From the NCBI RefSeq assembly GCF_042453785.1, contig NC_091670.1:34235501-34299500 (forward strand): 64,000 nucleotides of DNA. Reading direction: 5' to 3'. This DNA is from Malus domestica. Lineage: Eukaryota; Streptophyta; Magnoliopsida; Rosales; Rosaceae. The position numbers and the translations under genes were made by a program. The notes under the pieces are model-generated. The model was not told the DNA's origin. It saw only the letters and a list, made by a program, of their open reading frames with translations, and ran no database searches. Shown piece after piece: positions 47,985-60,317 of this stretch; positions within the stretch are counted from its first letter, which is position 1; every line of letters starts with the position of its first letter.

Positions 47985-50900
47985 TTATGTGTAAGAATCT
48001 AAATTCGTCTTCTCAAACTCCACCGACCGATGATTAAACACATGTAGTAGTTGATCACACGCTTCTCGTGACGAAGGCCTCTCTGCCGGGCTGGTTTTTG
48101 TGCACTGCAGTGCAATTTCAAGAACCTGGAACGCGGTGTTTTCTTCTCCGGACAAGAGTGGTTTCAGTGCAGGGTCTATCAACTCTTCACGAGTAGAATC
48201 CTGCATTTCAATATGCATCTCGACCCACCTCACCATGTCCATCTCCACGCCGAAAGATGAATCTGTCGGCATTCTCCCGCTTACAAGCTCCATTAGCACA
48301 ATCCCCATGCTGTAGACATCACTCTTTTCTGATGCCTTGAGTGAATAAGCATACTCTGAAATCATATGACATATAGTTAGAATCAAACGCATAGATCATT
48401 CATGTCAAAATCAAACTCTAAATTCGGTATCCGAAGTACAAGAAAGAACATAATTCAAAGCATAACTGATTAGTACCTGGTGCTATGTACCCGTAGGATC
48501 CAGCAAACCATGTATTAGATTCTGTGTTAGACTCGTTGTTCTCGTTAAGTGTCTTGGCAAGGCCGAAATCCCCAAGATGTGCCTCCATGTTCGAATCTAG
48601 CAAAATATTGCTCGACTTAATGTCCCTATGGATGATCTTTGGCACGCAGTCATGGTGGAGATACTCCACTCCTTGAGCTAATCCAACCGCAATCTTTAGC
48701 CGTGCCTCCCAATCAAGGCTCTTCTTCTTCTTGTTACTTTGCTCTTGGTGTATCCAATCATACACACTTCCGTTCTCCATGTACTCGTATATTAACAGAT
48801 TGGATCCTGCTCCTTTGTTGCTGCAGTACCCCATTAACTTCACCAGATGCCGGTGTCTTATCCTCCCAAGTGTCTTAATCTCCCTAGTGAAGGTTTTGTT
48901 CGCCATAAGATCATCTTTATACAAAATCTTCTTGACTGCCACAGTTTCTCCTGTTCGCAGTTCAGCTTTGTAGATTACTCCCGACCCTCCTGAGCCAATT
49001 ACAAATTCGTTGCTCAGATTCTTTGTGGCGTCCATGATGTCTTTCCATTTGATATCTGGCTTGACAGAACCGTTTGAGAAAAGCAGTCTTCGCTGAGCAT
49101 GGGAAGAACTGGACGAGTACAAGAAGTTCATTTCACGGGCTTTCCGAAAAGCTTCTCGCTTGTGTTTCAGGAGAGAAGCAGCTCCGAATATCAGTAGAGC
49201 AATTGCAGATAGAGTACATATTGCAGCAAGGGCTACCACTGCCAATTCTGTTGGATCAGACTGCTGCTTTCTGCCAATGCAGCTTCCAAGAGGGCTTCCA
49301 CAAAGATCCAAGTTTCCCTCAAAAGCCTCAGCCGGCCAGTGCGAGAGTTGCTTGCTCAACTTTCCTTGCAGATTGTTGTAAGACAGATTAAGCTTTCCCA
49401 AGCTAATCATCCCACCAACTGGGGAAGGGACTTCGCCAATTAGTTGATTGTGAGATAGATCAAGCACTTCAAGTTTTGACAGAGTCCCAATAGAGGCCGG
49501 AATCTGACCACTCAAATTGTTGTAACTAAGGTCTAAAATGCTCTGAAGATTTTGGAGTTGTCCAAGCTCATAAGGCAAGTCACCATCAAATCTGTTCTGT
49601 GAGAGCCGAAGCTCATACAGCTTGCCTAGTTTCCCAATGGCAGGAGGGATTGGACCTGAAAAATGGTTGTGGTCGAGGTTTAGGACATTAAGCGATTCCA
49701 GGTTACCAATCTCAGCAGGGAGGGTTCCAATGAGAGAATTCTCACTCATGGAAAGCACTAGCAGTTTAGAACAATTGAACAATTCAATCGGAAGAGCCCC
49801 GGTGAAGCGATTTGAGGACAGCTTCAGCTCTCCTAACTGAGGCAAACCTCCAAACCACTGCGGAATTGTGCCTGAAAGAAGGTTGTCGTTCAAGTCAATG
49901 TGGGACAGTTTCTTGCACGATGAAAGCTCGTCCGGTATTGATCCTGTGAGTGAATTTCCGGACACATCTAGCAGTGATAGCTCACTGATATTCCCCAATG
50001 TGTGTGGGATTTTACCAGTAAACTGATTGTTCCCTAATCTCAACCTCTGGAGAGATTTCGAATTTCCGAGCTGGGAAGGAATCTCATGATCAAATGCATT
50101 GTCAGTGACATCAAACGAAAGAAACGAACTGGAGCTACACAATGCAGCAATGCTTCCATTCAACTTGTTTCCCGATAAATTCACTCTAGTCAAATTCGCC
50201 ATATTAGCCAATGTATCAGGAAGATTACCTTCAAGTGAGTTGTTGTACAGCATGAACTGCTCCATAGCTCCAAGGGACCCGAAAGTTATCGGTATCCCGC
50301 CAGATAAACGGTTATCCGCCAAGTCAAGAATAGTCAGCTTGTGACAGTTCCCCAATGTGGCGGGAATCTCACCCACCAACTCATTCTGCCTGATATGAAG
50401 TAAGTTCAAATCTTTGAGCCTCCCAATAGTAACCGGGATCTCCCCGCTGAACCGATTTCCAAAAAAATCGATCATCTGCAAGCTCGAACAGTTGCCAATC
50501 TCCATTGGGATTTCTCCAGAGAGCTGATTGTCGTAGAGATATAGAATCTCGAGCTCCCCAAGCATTCCAATCTCGCTCGGCAGAGGGCCCACCAAGTTGT
50601 TATGGTACAGAATAAGTGACTGCAGATTGCTGAGGTTTGATATCAACGGAGAAATCGAACCAACCAAGCTGTTGTTGTGGAGCAACAGATCAGTCAGCTC
50701 CACTAGTCCATAAATCTCATCTGGGATTGACCCGTTGATCAAGTTATTGGACAAGTCGAGCTGCTTCATTGATCGGCATTGGCTTAATTCTGCTGGGATC
50801 TCGCCGACAAGTCCCGAACCTGAAATCATTAGGAGCTCCAAACTTGTTGTGTTGGAACATAGATTTCTTGGGATGACGCCGGAAAGACTGTTGTTTGATA

Positions 50901-51882
50901 AAACTAAGGTTGCCAGCTGAGACATGGTGCCAAATTCGGCCGGAATACCTCCTGTGAGCTTGTTCACGGATAAATCAAGACTCTGAAGATTTCCCAGTTG
51001 AGATATGGACTTTGGTATTGGACCTTCAAGTTGGTTCCCCATGAGATTCATGTATCCGAGTTGACTCAGTTTACCGAGTTGACTCGGGATTTGGCCGGTG
51101 AGGCTGTTGTTTCCCAAGTTCAGGAGCTGGAGGTTACCGAGACGGCCGAGCTGCGCGGGGATTGTTCCGTTGAGGGTATTGTTGGCAGCTGTGAAGATAG
51201 TGAGGCTGGAGCAGTTCCCCAACTCAGCAGGAATCAAACCTTCGAGTTGATTGAGCTGCAGGATTAAGTTCTCCAGTAGGCCGAGTCGGCCGAGTTGGGG
51301 AGGTATTGGACCGTTGAGGCTGCATGAGGCCAAACCAAGCGTGACCAAATTGACAAGTTTGCCAAAAGTGGCGGGAATGGATCCAGTGAGCCCATTGTCG
51401 CCGATTCTCATCACTTGGAGACTCGTCAGCGAGCTGAGATGATTCGGGATGTCCCCAGTGAGCTGGTTTGAAAAGAGAAGCAAAGATTCCAAGGACGTGA
51501 GGTTAGAGAGGGTTGGTGGGATGGGACCCGAGAGGCGGTTAGAAGAGAGATCAAGGTGGAGCAGGTTTTGCAAACTACCGAGTGAGGGCGATATCGACCC
51601 GGCGAGTGACGAGCCGGAAAGGTTGAGCCCTACCGCTTGGACCGAGTTGTCCAGCGAGTCAAGCGCACAAGTCACACCTCTCCAAGTACAGAAATTTGGG
51701 TCGCTTTCGGACCAGCCATGCAAAACATTTTCTGGGTCTTCCACAATTGCCCTCTTCACCTCCAAAAGCACACTCAAAGTTGTATTGCCATCGAGCTTCC
51801 CCTCGCAGAACATAAACCCTAATGAAAGATGCAGAAACAGAGCAAGAAAAAGAGGCAAAATTGCATCTCTTACTAAAGCCAT
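47985..51882 (-). CDS. GSO1/GSO2-like: LRR receptor-like kinase, GASSHO (GSO1/GSO2) type
   Basis: Plasma-membrane receptor kinase; Arabidopsis GSO1/SGN3 and GSO2 perceive sulfated CIF/TWS peptides to control Casparian strip and embryonic cuticle integrity. Two exons, complement(join(47985..48355,48477..51882)), give 1258 aa, close to Arabidopsis GSO proteins (about 1250). The start is the ATG at 51882. A signal peptide covers about residues 1-28. An LRR N-terminal cap (NFCTWRGVTC) is followed by roughly 30 plant-type LRRs to about 850. The transmembrane helix is about 880-905. The kinase, about 955-1240, has GSGGSGVIYKAE, VAVK with Lys984, HRDIKSSN with Asp1087 and DFG Asp1105, so it looks catalytically competent; the RD motif is present. 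The single intron interrupts GYIAPEYAY in the activation segment, its usual place in this LRR-RLK subfamily. A partial duplication of the start makes an upstream ORF. Confidence 0.88.
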
Positions 51883-51935
51883 TTTTCTCAACCAAAACAG
51901 AGCAGCTCGAAGCTAGATGATGAACTGGTTGGAAT

Positions 51936-52007
51936 CTACTGTTTCTGGGTGGTTGACAACAGAGCCAGAAAAAGAGGCAAAATTGCATCTCTTACTAAAG
52001 ATGCCAT
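51936..52007 (-). CDS. Upstream ORF of the GSO-type gene (23 aa), duplicated signal peptide start
   Basis: This 23-codon ORF reads MASLVRDAILPLFLALLSTT plus a few residues and stop. It is a near copy of the receptor's own N-terminus (MALVRDAILPLFLALFLH), produced by a tandem duplication of about 60 bp that includes the Kozak-like GAGAAAAATGGC. It stops 53 nt before the main ATG and is in a different frame. If the 5' UTR covers it, ribosomes would meet this ORF first. Whether it is transcribed is not visible from the sequence. Confidence 0.65.
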   Translation of the reverse strand: MASLVRDAILPLFLALLSTTQKQ

Positions 52008-54583
52008 TTTTCTCAAACTAAAGCTGGCATCTTTAGTTTGGGTGTGCTGGTAAATTTTTGGGTGGTTGAATGTTGGACTCGGAGTTTGAGCGCTTGCACG
52101 TGAAAGTGTGCATGGAAGATTGAATGGGCAGTAATTGCATGCACTGGAAAATTGAGTTTTCTTTTTTCTTGCAGGAGTGGGTTTATGATGGAGGCCTAAA
52201 AATGAGTGCAAATCTAGAGAGAGAAAGAGATAGAAGAGAGAGTCTCAATGAGGCTACAAGTTTCTTATCAGCTGTGCTGCAACTGCAAGCTGCAAATTCA
52301 TATTAATGTGAAAACAACACAAGTCTTAAATAATGGGAAAAAGTTGGATTGACTATTGAGAATTGAGAAGGTCAAACTAGGTCAGAGAAACACCAAGAGA
52401 ATATTTTTATATTTAATAAAAATGGTTTTATTATCCAATATAAATGTGAATAGGTACACAAAGGTCAGAGTGTTTATGCAATTTGCAGTGAAAGAAAAAG
52501 AAAACAGAAGAAAAAACAGATGACTGTTAAGATATGGGCTTACACGGGAGAAGATACAGTGGTTGGGTGACCGACAGAGGACGATGTTTGTGGGTTTCAC
52601 AAACTGGTGTATTAGCTCAAAAATGACTGAGTCCCTACTCAGAAAGTGAGCGGTTGAATTTCTAAATTTTAATCAACCAAACTATGAAGAATATAGAATA
52701 TTTCTGCACTTGAAAGTTGCAAGCTTTACAAAGTCAACAGAGTTCCCCCAAACCCTAGTCATTCCCTACGTAACCCAATTAACTTACTTCTAGTTCCATC
52801 CTACTCTTAATATATATAATTTAATTTGATTAATTAATCATGTTTTGGTAGCTTAAGTCTTAGATGTATGATAGAAATGTAATACCATATACTTTATATG
52901 TCATGCTTATTGGGTTTGAGATACCAAATCCTCATGTCCTTTTGTCCATTCAATAATCATAGTTGTTTGATATATAAGCTTGATTGGTTGCATGCAATAT
53001 ACTAAACCCTATTTTTACTCCAATTTGTGTGTATTATTTGTTCTGTTTGCCCACTCAATAATCATAGTTGTTTGATGATGATTTCTCAATTCTTGTACTT
53101 CTCATTGATATGGATTTTTATAAATTTGGAAATAAATTATTGTGTGGTACCTGAACAAAGCTACATGACGTAACTAATGAAGGAAGTTGAGGTTTCATTT
53201 TAAAATTAATTGTTGATGCTAAGGTAGTCTACATAAGCACATGTAAGGTTCTTCAACATTTTGATATGAGACGATGCTAAGCATCCTCAAAATCAATTCA
53301 TGTGTTATAGTATAATTGAATGAAGAGTTTATAAATACTTTACAAAGATTACCCACATAGTCGTGTTTCAATAATGTTTGCCCTTTTTTCTAGCTTTCGC
53401 GACTCTTTGGAGAAAAACTCCTTCAGAACATTATCTTAATAATTATTAGTTAATCAGTATAGCGTCATGAATAGTCTTCTTCATATAGTAGGCCATGCTC
53501 TTCCAGACTTCCATGCACATTTACATCAATAATTTCATAAAGTTGAAAATAAAACCAAAAACGCAGTTGTCAGTTTATACGAAAGTGTATATTACTTAGA
53601 AGTTGATGAGATGTGTTTATTTGGTAAGCATGCAACGACTCAATACACATTCTTCTTCCAGCCACAAAAGCTGCTGATATCTTTTGTATAACTGACACGG
53701 TGTTTTGGTCTATTGTGCAGCGTTTGCGATTATTTATCTGTCTGCGATAGAGTCTGATTCAAAGCAAGCTCACATTTTTTTGTTTTCACCTTAACCTCCA
53801 ACAACTCATAGTAATTGATAACATTGAAACTCCCTTCATTAAATATATTTACTGATGTATAAAATATACAAGCAAGAATACCATGCATGTGAACCTTTTC
53901 CCCTCTGTTACCTCCACCAACCTATTAAAAGATCGAGTGCTATTTTATTGACATGTATACAACTGATCATTGTTGCATGCATGGAGTCACCTACTTGGTA
54001 ATTAAGTTCATGTTATATCAGACAGTTCATTTCTTATATATTAATCTAAATGAGACAATATTACTTTGTAATATATTCTTATAAAATGAGATTTTATAGT
54101 ATACTCTGGGGTATCTTAAACTTTAGAGTTTTAGGCCGTAAATTCTTTACCAATAATACAACAATATTTAACAACTAAAAACTCAAATTATAGGATACCT
54201 CAAAGCGTAATATAATTTTTTTCCTCGTAAAAGCATTGCTAGTTTTGTTGTTAACTTGCCAGGCTGATCGTTACCGTTGATGCTGACGGACTGTTGCTGC
54301 ATGGTGTGAGCCTCAAACAGCATCTACTCTTAATTATTTTGGAAAATTTAGCAATTGATGCGTATTCTAGGTCAGGATATTTTTTGGTATTTTATGTCAT
54401 AAGATTTTCTAGTAAGATATATAATTAGTGTTACGATTGCTTTCTTATTATTTATTAAGGTTTACAAATGATTTCCCCTTTTTTTAATAAAAAAAATACA
54501 CTCTGTAATAAAAGAATGAAATTTTGATAAGATTTGTCGTTTGGATATGTAGACATCTTGAAATATAGAATTTGGAAAAGATA

Positions 54584-54626
<43 letters not shown>
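54584..54626. repeat. ATT trinucleotide microsatellite
   Basis: About 14 uninterrupted ATT units in intergenic DNA. Confidence 0.9.
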
Positions 54627-55429
54627 GTCAAATGATAAATTTTATTTAATCAAGTCAAATTAATAAGTTTACATCCACAACAAGAATATTAAAAAGAAAA
54701 TCGAGACCAATACAATCCCAAACGGTCCTGGACTGATCACCGATAAAAGTCTAGCTTGAGTTTCACAACAAGTATGTTGTCCTGGCTTCACTAAATTAAG
54801 AGAAAATGATCGTTTTTGTCAATCAAATGTTAAAGTTTAAACCCGTGATCGCATGCTGAGGTAATACATACAAAAAAATAGGCTTAATTACTATATCTGC
54901 AATGGACTATAAATTACGTAAAGATCAGAAGAATATTAACTTTTCAATCGATTAATTATTATTTCTAAATTAAGCAAGCCTGGATCTGCATGCCAATATT
55001 CCTCACAGATTAGTATTAATTATAAAGTAATCTGTATTGTATTTGTGCATACGCTAGAATCATGACTAGGAGGGCGAAAGCTTGGACGAATTAACGAGTG
55101 GTTAGACAATTACAAAATGGTTGAGATAAATAAATTGTACAATTATATGCTTATATTCTTAGTCCAAGAGAATACGACGGAGACGATGATACTTAATAGA
55201 CTACTTAAACCCATGATCACCTGATTCACAATATATCTTCTTTGTTGACTCGTAATATTATATAATCAATATTTGATTAATATCCGTTTGCAAAATTTGT
55301 ACACTATTGCAAAATATGGGTTAGGCCAATCGGCTCAAGCGGTGTAATCTCTATTTTGCACTAAGTTGAAATTCTCATTTCGTGTAAATTTTAGAACAGG
55401 TATTTCTCGATTCCCCCTTTCCCCCCAAA

Positions 55430-55925
55430 AAGCAAAGCTGACAATTTCTCTATGAACTTTAATTTTAGCCATTTACTCTCATGAACTTTATAATTGACCA
55501 ATTTCTGCTTGATATTTAATTTTAGCCGATTGCTCCTGAACTTTTATAATTACCAATTTTCTCACTGAACTTTATAATTGGCCAATTTCTCCCTTAACTT
55601 TAATTTTAGCAGATTACCTGCTAAACTTTTATAATTGGTAATTTCCCCCGAACTTTAATTTTATAATTGCAAAAAGGTAATTTCATCGCTAATGTGGACA
55701 ACATATTGTTTCTCTTTTTCTCTTCTCTTTTGTTAGTTCACTCCTTACACTTTTTGTTTGAATTTTAGGGTTTAAGGGGAAATTACAATTGAGGGGAAAA
55801 ATTGGTCAATTATAAAAGTTCAAAGGAGTAATTGGCTAAAACTAAAATTCAAGGAGAAATTGGTCAATTATAAAAGTTTAGGGGGATAGAATTAAAGTTC
55901 ATGAAGAAATTGGCAGCTCCTTGCA
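55430..55925. repeat. Foldback element built of tandem ~25-40-bp units
   Basis: The left part (55440-55680) repeats units like CTTTATAATTGGCCAATTTCT and GAACTTTAATTTTAGC. The right part (55770-55925) carries the reverse complements, such as AGAAATTGGTCAATTATAAA and CTAAAACTAAAATTCAAGG. About 90 bp of loop separates them. This is the structure of a foldback-type transposon; no coding region or clear target duplication. Confidence 0.7.
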
Positions 55926-56336
55926 AGTTTAGAGAAAAAAAAGTGCATATACCTCATTTTAGAATGATGTACTATTGCCAAAAATCGTGCATTGCTTGTA
56001 TAATTGCAAGCATCTGTTGAAGTTTACTTTCTGGTAACATGATTCGAACTTTCAAGCCTTTTGCAAATTTATGTGAAAATATTTGACATGCAAATTAATT
56101 GTCAAATGATGAGGATAGAACAAATGAGGGGCAAGTATATGGACATGCATGATGCAGGGACTTATATCATTATTTTAAGGATTTGAAGTAGACGAGCTTA
56201 GCTTTTGTTCTACTTCAAACGTACATAAATCCCGGATTGAGATTCTCTGGATCATACTCTGGAGCCCGATTGACTAATCTGGATTGTTTAATTTAAATTT
56301 TGTGATCCTCATTAGCTCATCTCATTGACTCACTTC

Positions 56337-56915
56337 ACAAACAATCTCTCTCTCCAACGCCCATATATTTTTCTTTTAAACTGTTTGAATTGCTCGATCT
56401 GTAGGCTCTGAAGTGTAAAATCCAGAGAGAATCTCAATCCATAAATCCCGACACCACTCGACACTTTCGAGCTTTCCATATTGGATTGGATCTATCTTAC
56501 TTAATACCTCAACAATTGAACAGTTTTTCTGCAACTTTTTTATGATATTAGTGGCAATATATTTGGTTAATTTAACCATAAGCAATGTGGCTTTAACATG
56601 ATCAGAAGCATTTAATGAATTGTGCTGCCTGCACCTCACACACAACCTCTCTCCAATGCCCAAATATCTCTCTCTTGAACGGTTCATATTGCTAAGTCCA
56701 TAAACTCCGCAGTGTGAGATTCGAAGAGAATCTCAACACCACTCGAAACTTTTCGAGCATTCAATATTGGATTTGATCTGTCTTAATTTTATCTCAACAA
56801 ATGAACAGTTTTTTTGCAACTTTTTTATGCTATTAGTGCCAATATATTTGGTTAATTTAACCATAAACAATGGGATTTTAACATCATAAGCATTTCATGA
56901 ATTGTGCTAGGTAAC
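56337..56915. repeat. Tandem duplication of about 290 bp
   Basis: Unit 1 (about 56337-56630) and unit 2 (about 56637-56915) share CTCTCTCCAA-GCCCA, CACCACTCGA, TATTGGATT-GATCT, CAACTTTTTTATG and TATATTTGGTTAATTTAACC in the same order, with about 15-20% divergence plus small deletions in unit 2. Non-coding; one unit has a 103-codon antisense frame that is broken in the other, so it is not a gene. Confidence 0.75.
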
Positions 56916-58490
56916 TGTGATACTCACCAACTTAAGAAACTTGGGGTCACAGTAGAGCAAAACAAAAAGTGATATGGACGAGGGGTTGGGCCAAACGCCA
57001 AGGGAAGGTCGCCACCCTGAGGGATTAGGGTCTTCTTCACCTACAAGGCCAATTTATTACACGTCGATTTGTTTTTTGTTGCCACCTACCCATAGCAGAT
57101 AGGGTGTCAACAAAAAAGTTCATTCCGAGTTAAGAGTAAGTTGGCCTACCCATAGCGTAACATTCCGAGTTAAGAGTTCAAGATATGCAAAGTTTTGGAT
57201 TCCACGCTGATTTTCCGGGCATTGGTCTTCGTCTGCAAGCTAAATTCATCTCAATTGATCATATTGATTTGCTTACCTACACATAGTTGGTAGGGTGCCC
57301 TTATATTACCTTCAAAGCTTGGGTTTTGGCTTAATCTCATTATACAATCAATCACTTTAATGCCCAGCTTAATCATAAGCTCATGCTACTAGGCTCGACA
57401 ATCATAAAGTTTAATGTAACTCCTATAAAGTTGGGTGTCATCACACTATTCCCTGATGTGGGGCTCCAACCACTTAATATGTAAACGGTACAAAACAAGT
57501 TTAATATGTAAACGGTGCAAAACAAGTAATGAGAAGAACCCAAGTTTTAACCCTTTGCCTCTGCCATTTGTGAGTAATATGGAGACGACGGACCAAAAAC
57601 ATGATCCGTGCCCTTCAAGAAAGAGCTAACTGGAGCACTTTCATAACATTAACTTTGGTTTTTTTCTTTGCTTTCGAACTCCTTTTTTTTTTTTTTTTTT
57701 AGTATATCGATATTTGTATACTATGGGGAGGAGGAGTTCAGCTAAGTCGCACAATGAGCAGCCTAATTTAGTATCAAATTTGTCATCCATGAGATTTAAA
57801 CTCTTTTTTAATTTTTTTTTTAATTTTGATAAAAATGGATCTGAAAGTTTTGTCGTTGGAGCGTAATGATTCTTGGACCTTAGTTTGAACGGGTTTGGCC
57901 TTAAAAACTTTGAGTTAATTCATTCGAAGGGATAATTGGGCTAAGGTTTTGTGACCCAACTTACTCTATGTGCAGGCCAACTCTCTTTTCAGTTGTTGGA
58001 GTAGATATGTGTTATGATAATGTTTACGTCCCGTTACATACTTACATTCATGTTCGAATCCTTTTATTTTTATTTTATAAATCATACTAGTTTAGAATAT
58101 CGGTTTGTCAAAGAGTTACCGAACTTTTCCTTATTTTGAAAGAAAACAGCTAGTAAAAGTGAAACTAGAAGTTTCAAAATTCTAATTGTAGTTAAAAATT
58201 GTCTTAATATCCAATGAAAATCATATGTATCATGATGAAACCATATCACACAGATACGCGGCATCGCATTAGTTCTTTGAACAATGAAGAAATATTATTG
58301 CATTAGGTTTTGTGAAAGTCAATGTTTTTCAAACTAAAAAATTAAAGCAATCATTGTCAAGCTCTACATAGTACATACATGCTAGCATGTCATCTCCATT
58401 TGCAGGGGGTGCTTCCCACGTAGTCCTCAACTAATTAATGATTAAACTAATTGTTATTCCAATTAGATCCTCTAATCACCAATACCATAT
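56916..58490. other. Intergenic and peroxidase upstream region
   Basis: No gene seen. A duplicated ATTCCGAGTTAAGAGT motif with CCTACCCATAGC lies near 57070-57180, and TTTAATATGTAAACGGT-CAAAACAAGT is duplicated near 57475-57530. A poly-T run is at about 57683-57702. The last few hundred bases are the presumed peroxidase promoter. Confidence 0.5.
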
Positions 58491-58494
58491 GCAA

Positions 58495-58502
58495 TATATA
58501 AA
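58495..58502 (+). promoter_or_regulatory. Likely TATA box of the peroxidase gene
   Basis: TATATAAA in GCAATATATAAACAAAG, 95 bp upstream of the peroxidase ATG, with a CACCAAT box about 20 bp further upstream. The layout fits a plant core promoter. Confidence 0.6.
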
Positions 58503-58596
58503 CAAAGTTTGTCAACACGCTTTCATTGGAAGGCAAAGCAGCTAGCGTAGTTTTTCAATCTTGGGCATATAGTCTGTACACTTCTGCACAAGAAAT

Positions 58597-60317
58597 ATGA
58601 ATTCCATAGTTTCCTTGCTCTTAGTTCTTCTTCTTGTTGTTGAATTAAATGCTTCTTCATCTTACCCAGAACACGGTCACGATCGCCATGATGAAGAAAC
58701 AAACGAGTCCTGGGAGGGAGCAACAACTCTAACTCTAACACTTCCAACAATATCAGACGATTTGCCCTTTGGAGAGTTTCTTTCCAATTCCTACTATCAC
58801 AGGAGTTGTCCAGACCTTGAAGGTATTATAAGTAGGAAGGTGAAGCAATGGCTTAAGGAGGATTACAGCCTAGCAGCTGGCCTCATGAGGTTGCACTTCC
58901 ATGACTGTGCCATCAGGGTAAGAATATTATGGCTTAATTAACCTTCACATTATATATTAATTATTGACTACTTCTATTTAAACACACAAAACTAACCACA
59001 TATTGATCACCGCCTTTATAGAGGTTGGCACCCCGCCATTTTATGTATGTATATGTTGTACGTGACTAATAATATTTATTTGAAGAATGGATTAGTAATG
59101 TAGTTAATTTTGTGTCTCTAATAATTTTTTGAAGCTTGATGGACCAATAGTACTTAGAAAAGAGTTGGCCAGCTTCCATACATCCATCTAAAAAAATTAG
59201 AAATTTATTTATTTATTGCTTGGTATTTGATTTCTTTTAATCACAATTATAATGATTTGAAACACATGTAGGGATGTGATGCCTCCATCTTATTAAACCA
59301 TGAAGGAAGTGAGAGGGAAGGCAAGGCCAGCAAGACACTGAGAGGGTTTGAAGTGATAGATGATATCAAGGCAGAGGTTGAGAAGAAGTGCCCAAAAACA
59401 GTTTCTTGTGCAGACATTTTGACTGCAGCTGCAAGAGATGCTACTGTTCAAATTGGAGGTCCATACTGGGCTGTCCCCTATGGGAGGAAAGATGGAAAAG
59501 TTTCGATTGCTAAGGAAACTGAGATGGTTCCCATGGGTCATGAAGACATAACTAGTTTACTTGAGATTTTTCAATCACAGGGCTTGAATGTGGTTGACTT
59601 GGTTGTTCTCTCAGGTGAACCATCTAGTCCGCTTGCATTTCAATTGCATATGTATTTTCATTCAATCAATTTAACATGTTATGTTGTCACGCTGTCAATT
59701 TAGACCTTACATTACATACATGTTTTATTGCCACACTATCACTTTGAACAACACATTAAAACATGAACCAAACCTAATACTAAGAATTTAGATTGACAGT
59801 CTGATAATATAATATTCAAATTTGTGTGATAACAAAAAATGTTAAAGTTTGCCTACAACTCGAACAAAAATCTGGTTGCTTTTATTGACATAAATGGATT
59901 TCATCTGTAGGGGCACACACCATAGGAAGGTCTTCATGTGAATCCGTACAACACAGACTCTTTAACTTCAGTGGAACTGCCAAGCCTGATCCATCCCTTG
60001 ATGCGCAGTACTTGAGCTACTTGGAAAGAAAATGTAGATGGGCATCAGACTATGCTGATCTTGATGCTGTAACTCCACATAAATTTGACACTGCATACTA
60101 CATAAATCTGCAGAAGAAGATGGGACTTTTATCCACAGATCAAATGTTGTATTCTGATCCAAGGACTAAATCTCTTGTCAGTGCTTTTGCTTCCCAGCCA
60201 TCAGTCTTCCACTACCAGTTTGGAATATCCATGGCCAAACTAGGGAATGTTCAAGTCCTCACCGGTCAAAATGAAGGCGAAATTCGAACCAATTGCAACT
60301 TTGTCAACTCTTATTAA
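58597..60317 (+). CDS. Class III (secretory) plant peroxidase
   Basis: Haem peroxidase of the cell wall or apoplast; uses H2O2 to oxidise phenolics. Exons join(58597..58917,59272..59614,59911..60317) give 356 aa, GT-AG throughout. A signal peptide of about 20-22 residues is followed by an unusually long, acidic and His-rich stretch (about 23-62) before the mature domain begins at SNSYYHRSCPDLE. Catalytic Arg98 and distal His102 lie in RLHFHDC; the proximal haem-binding His224 lies in SGAHTIG. All eight Cys expected for four disulfides are present, as are GCDASILL and a calcium-site GCD. The usual HDCFV is HDCAI here. The FGEFLSNSYYHRSCP segment recalls Arabidopsis peroxidase 7, but that assignment is from memory. 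No damage seen. Confidence 0.92.

Larger units (their letters stand above)
52212..56330. other. Gene-poor AT-rich intergenic region
   Basis: No gene recognised. It contains the far upstream region of the receptor kinase, an ATT microsatellite at 54584-54626 and the foldback at 55430-55925. GATGATTTCTCAATTC-type short frames are scattered but show no family features. Confidence 0.5.

Noticed and set aside
51883-51891. Longer N-terminus for the receptor kinase, MRK before MALV
   Set aside because: That extension would start at TTG, not ATG; the ATG at 51882 has a good context and fits the duplicated start upstream.
48639-51916. Many plus-strand frames opposite the LRR receptor kinase
   Set aside because: LRR codon bias leaves the antisense strand open; no splice structure or protein family resemblance.
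56376-56687. A 103-codon minus-strand frame
   Set aside because: It lies across two tandem repeat units and is interrupted in the second unit.
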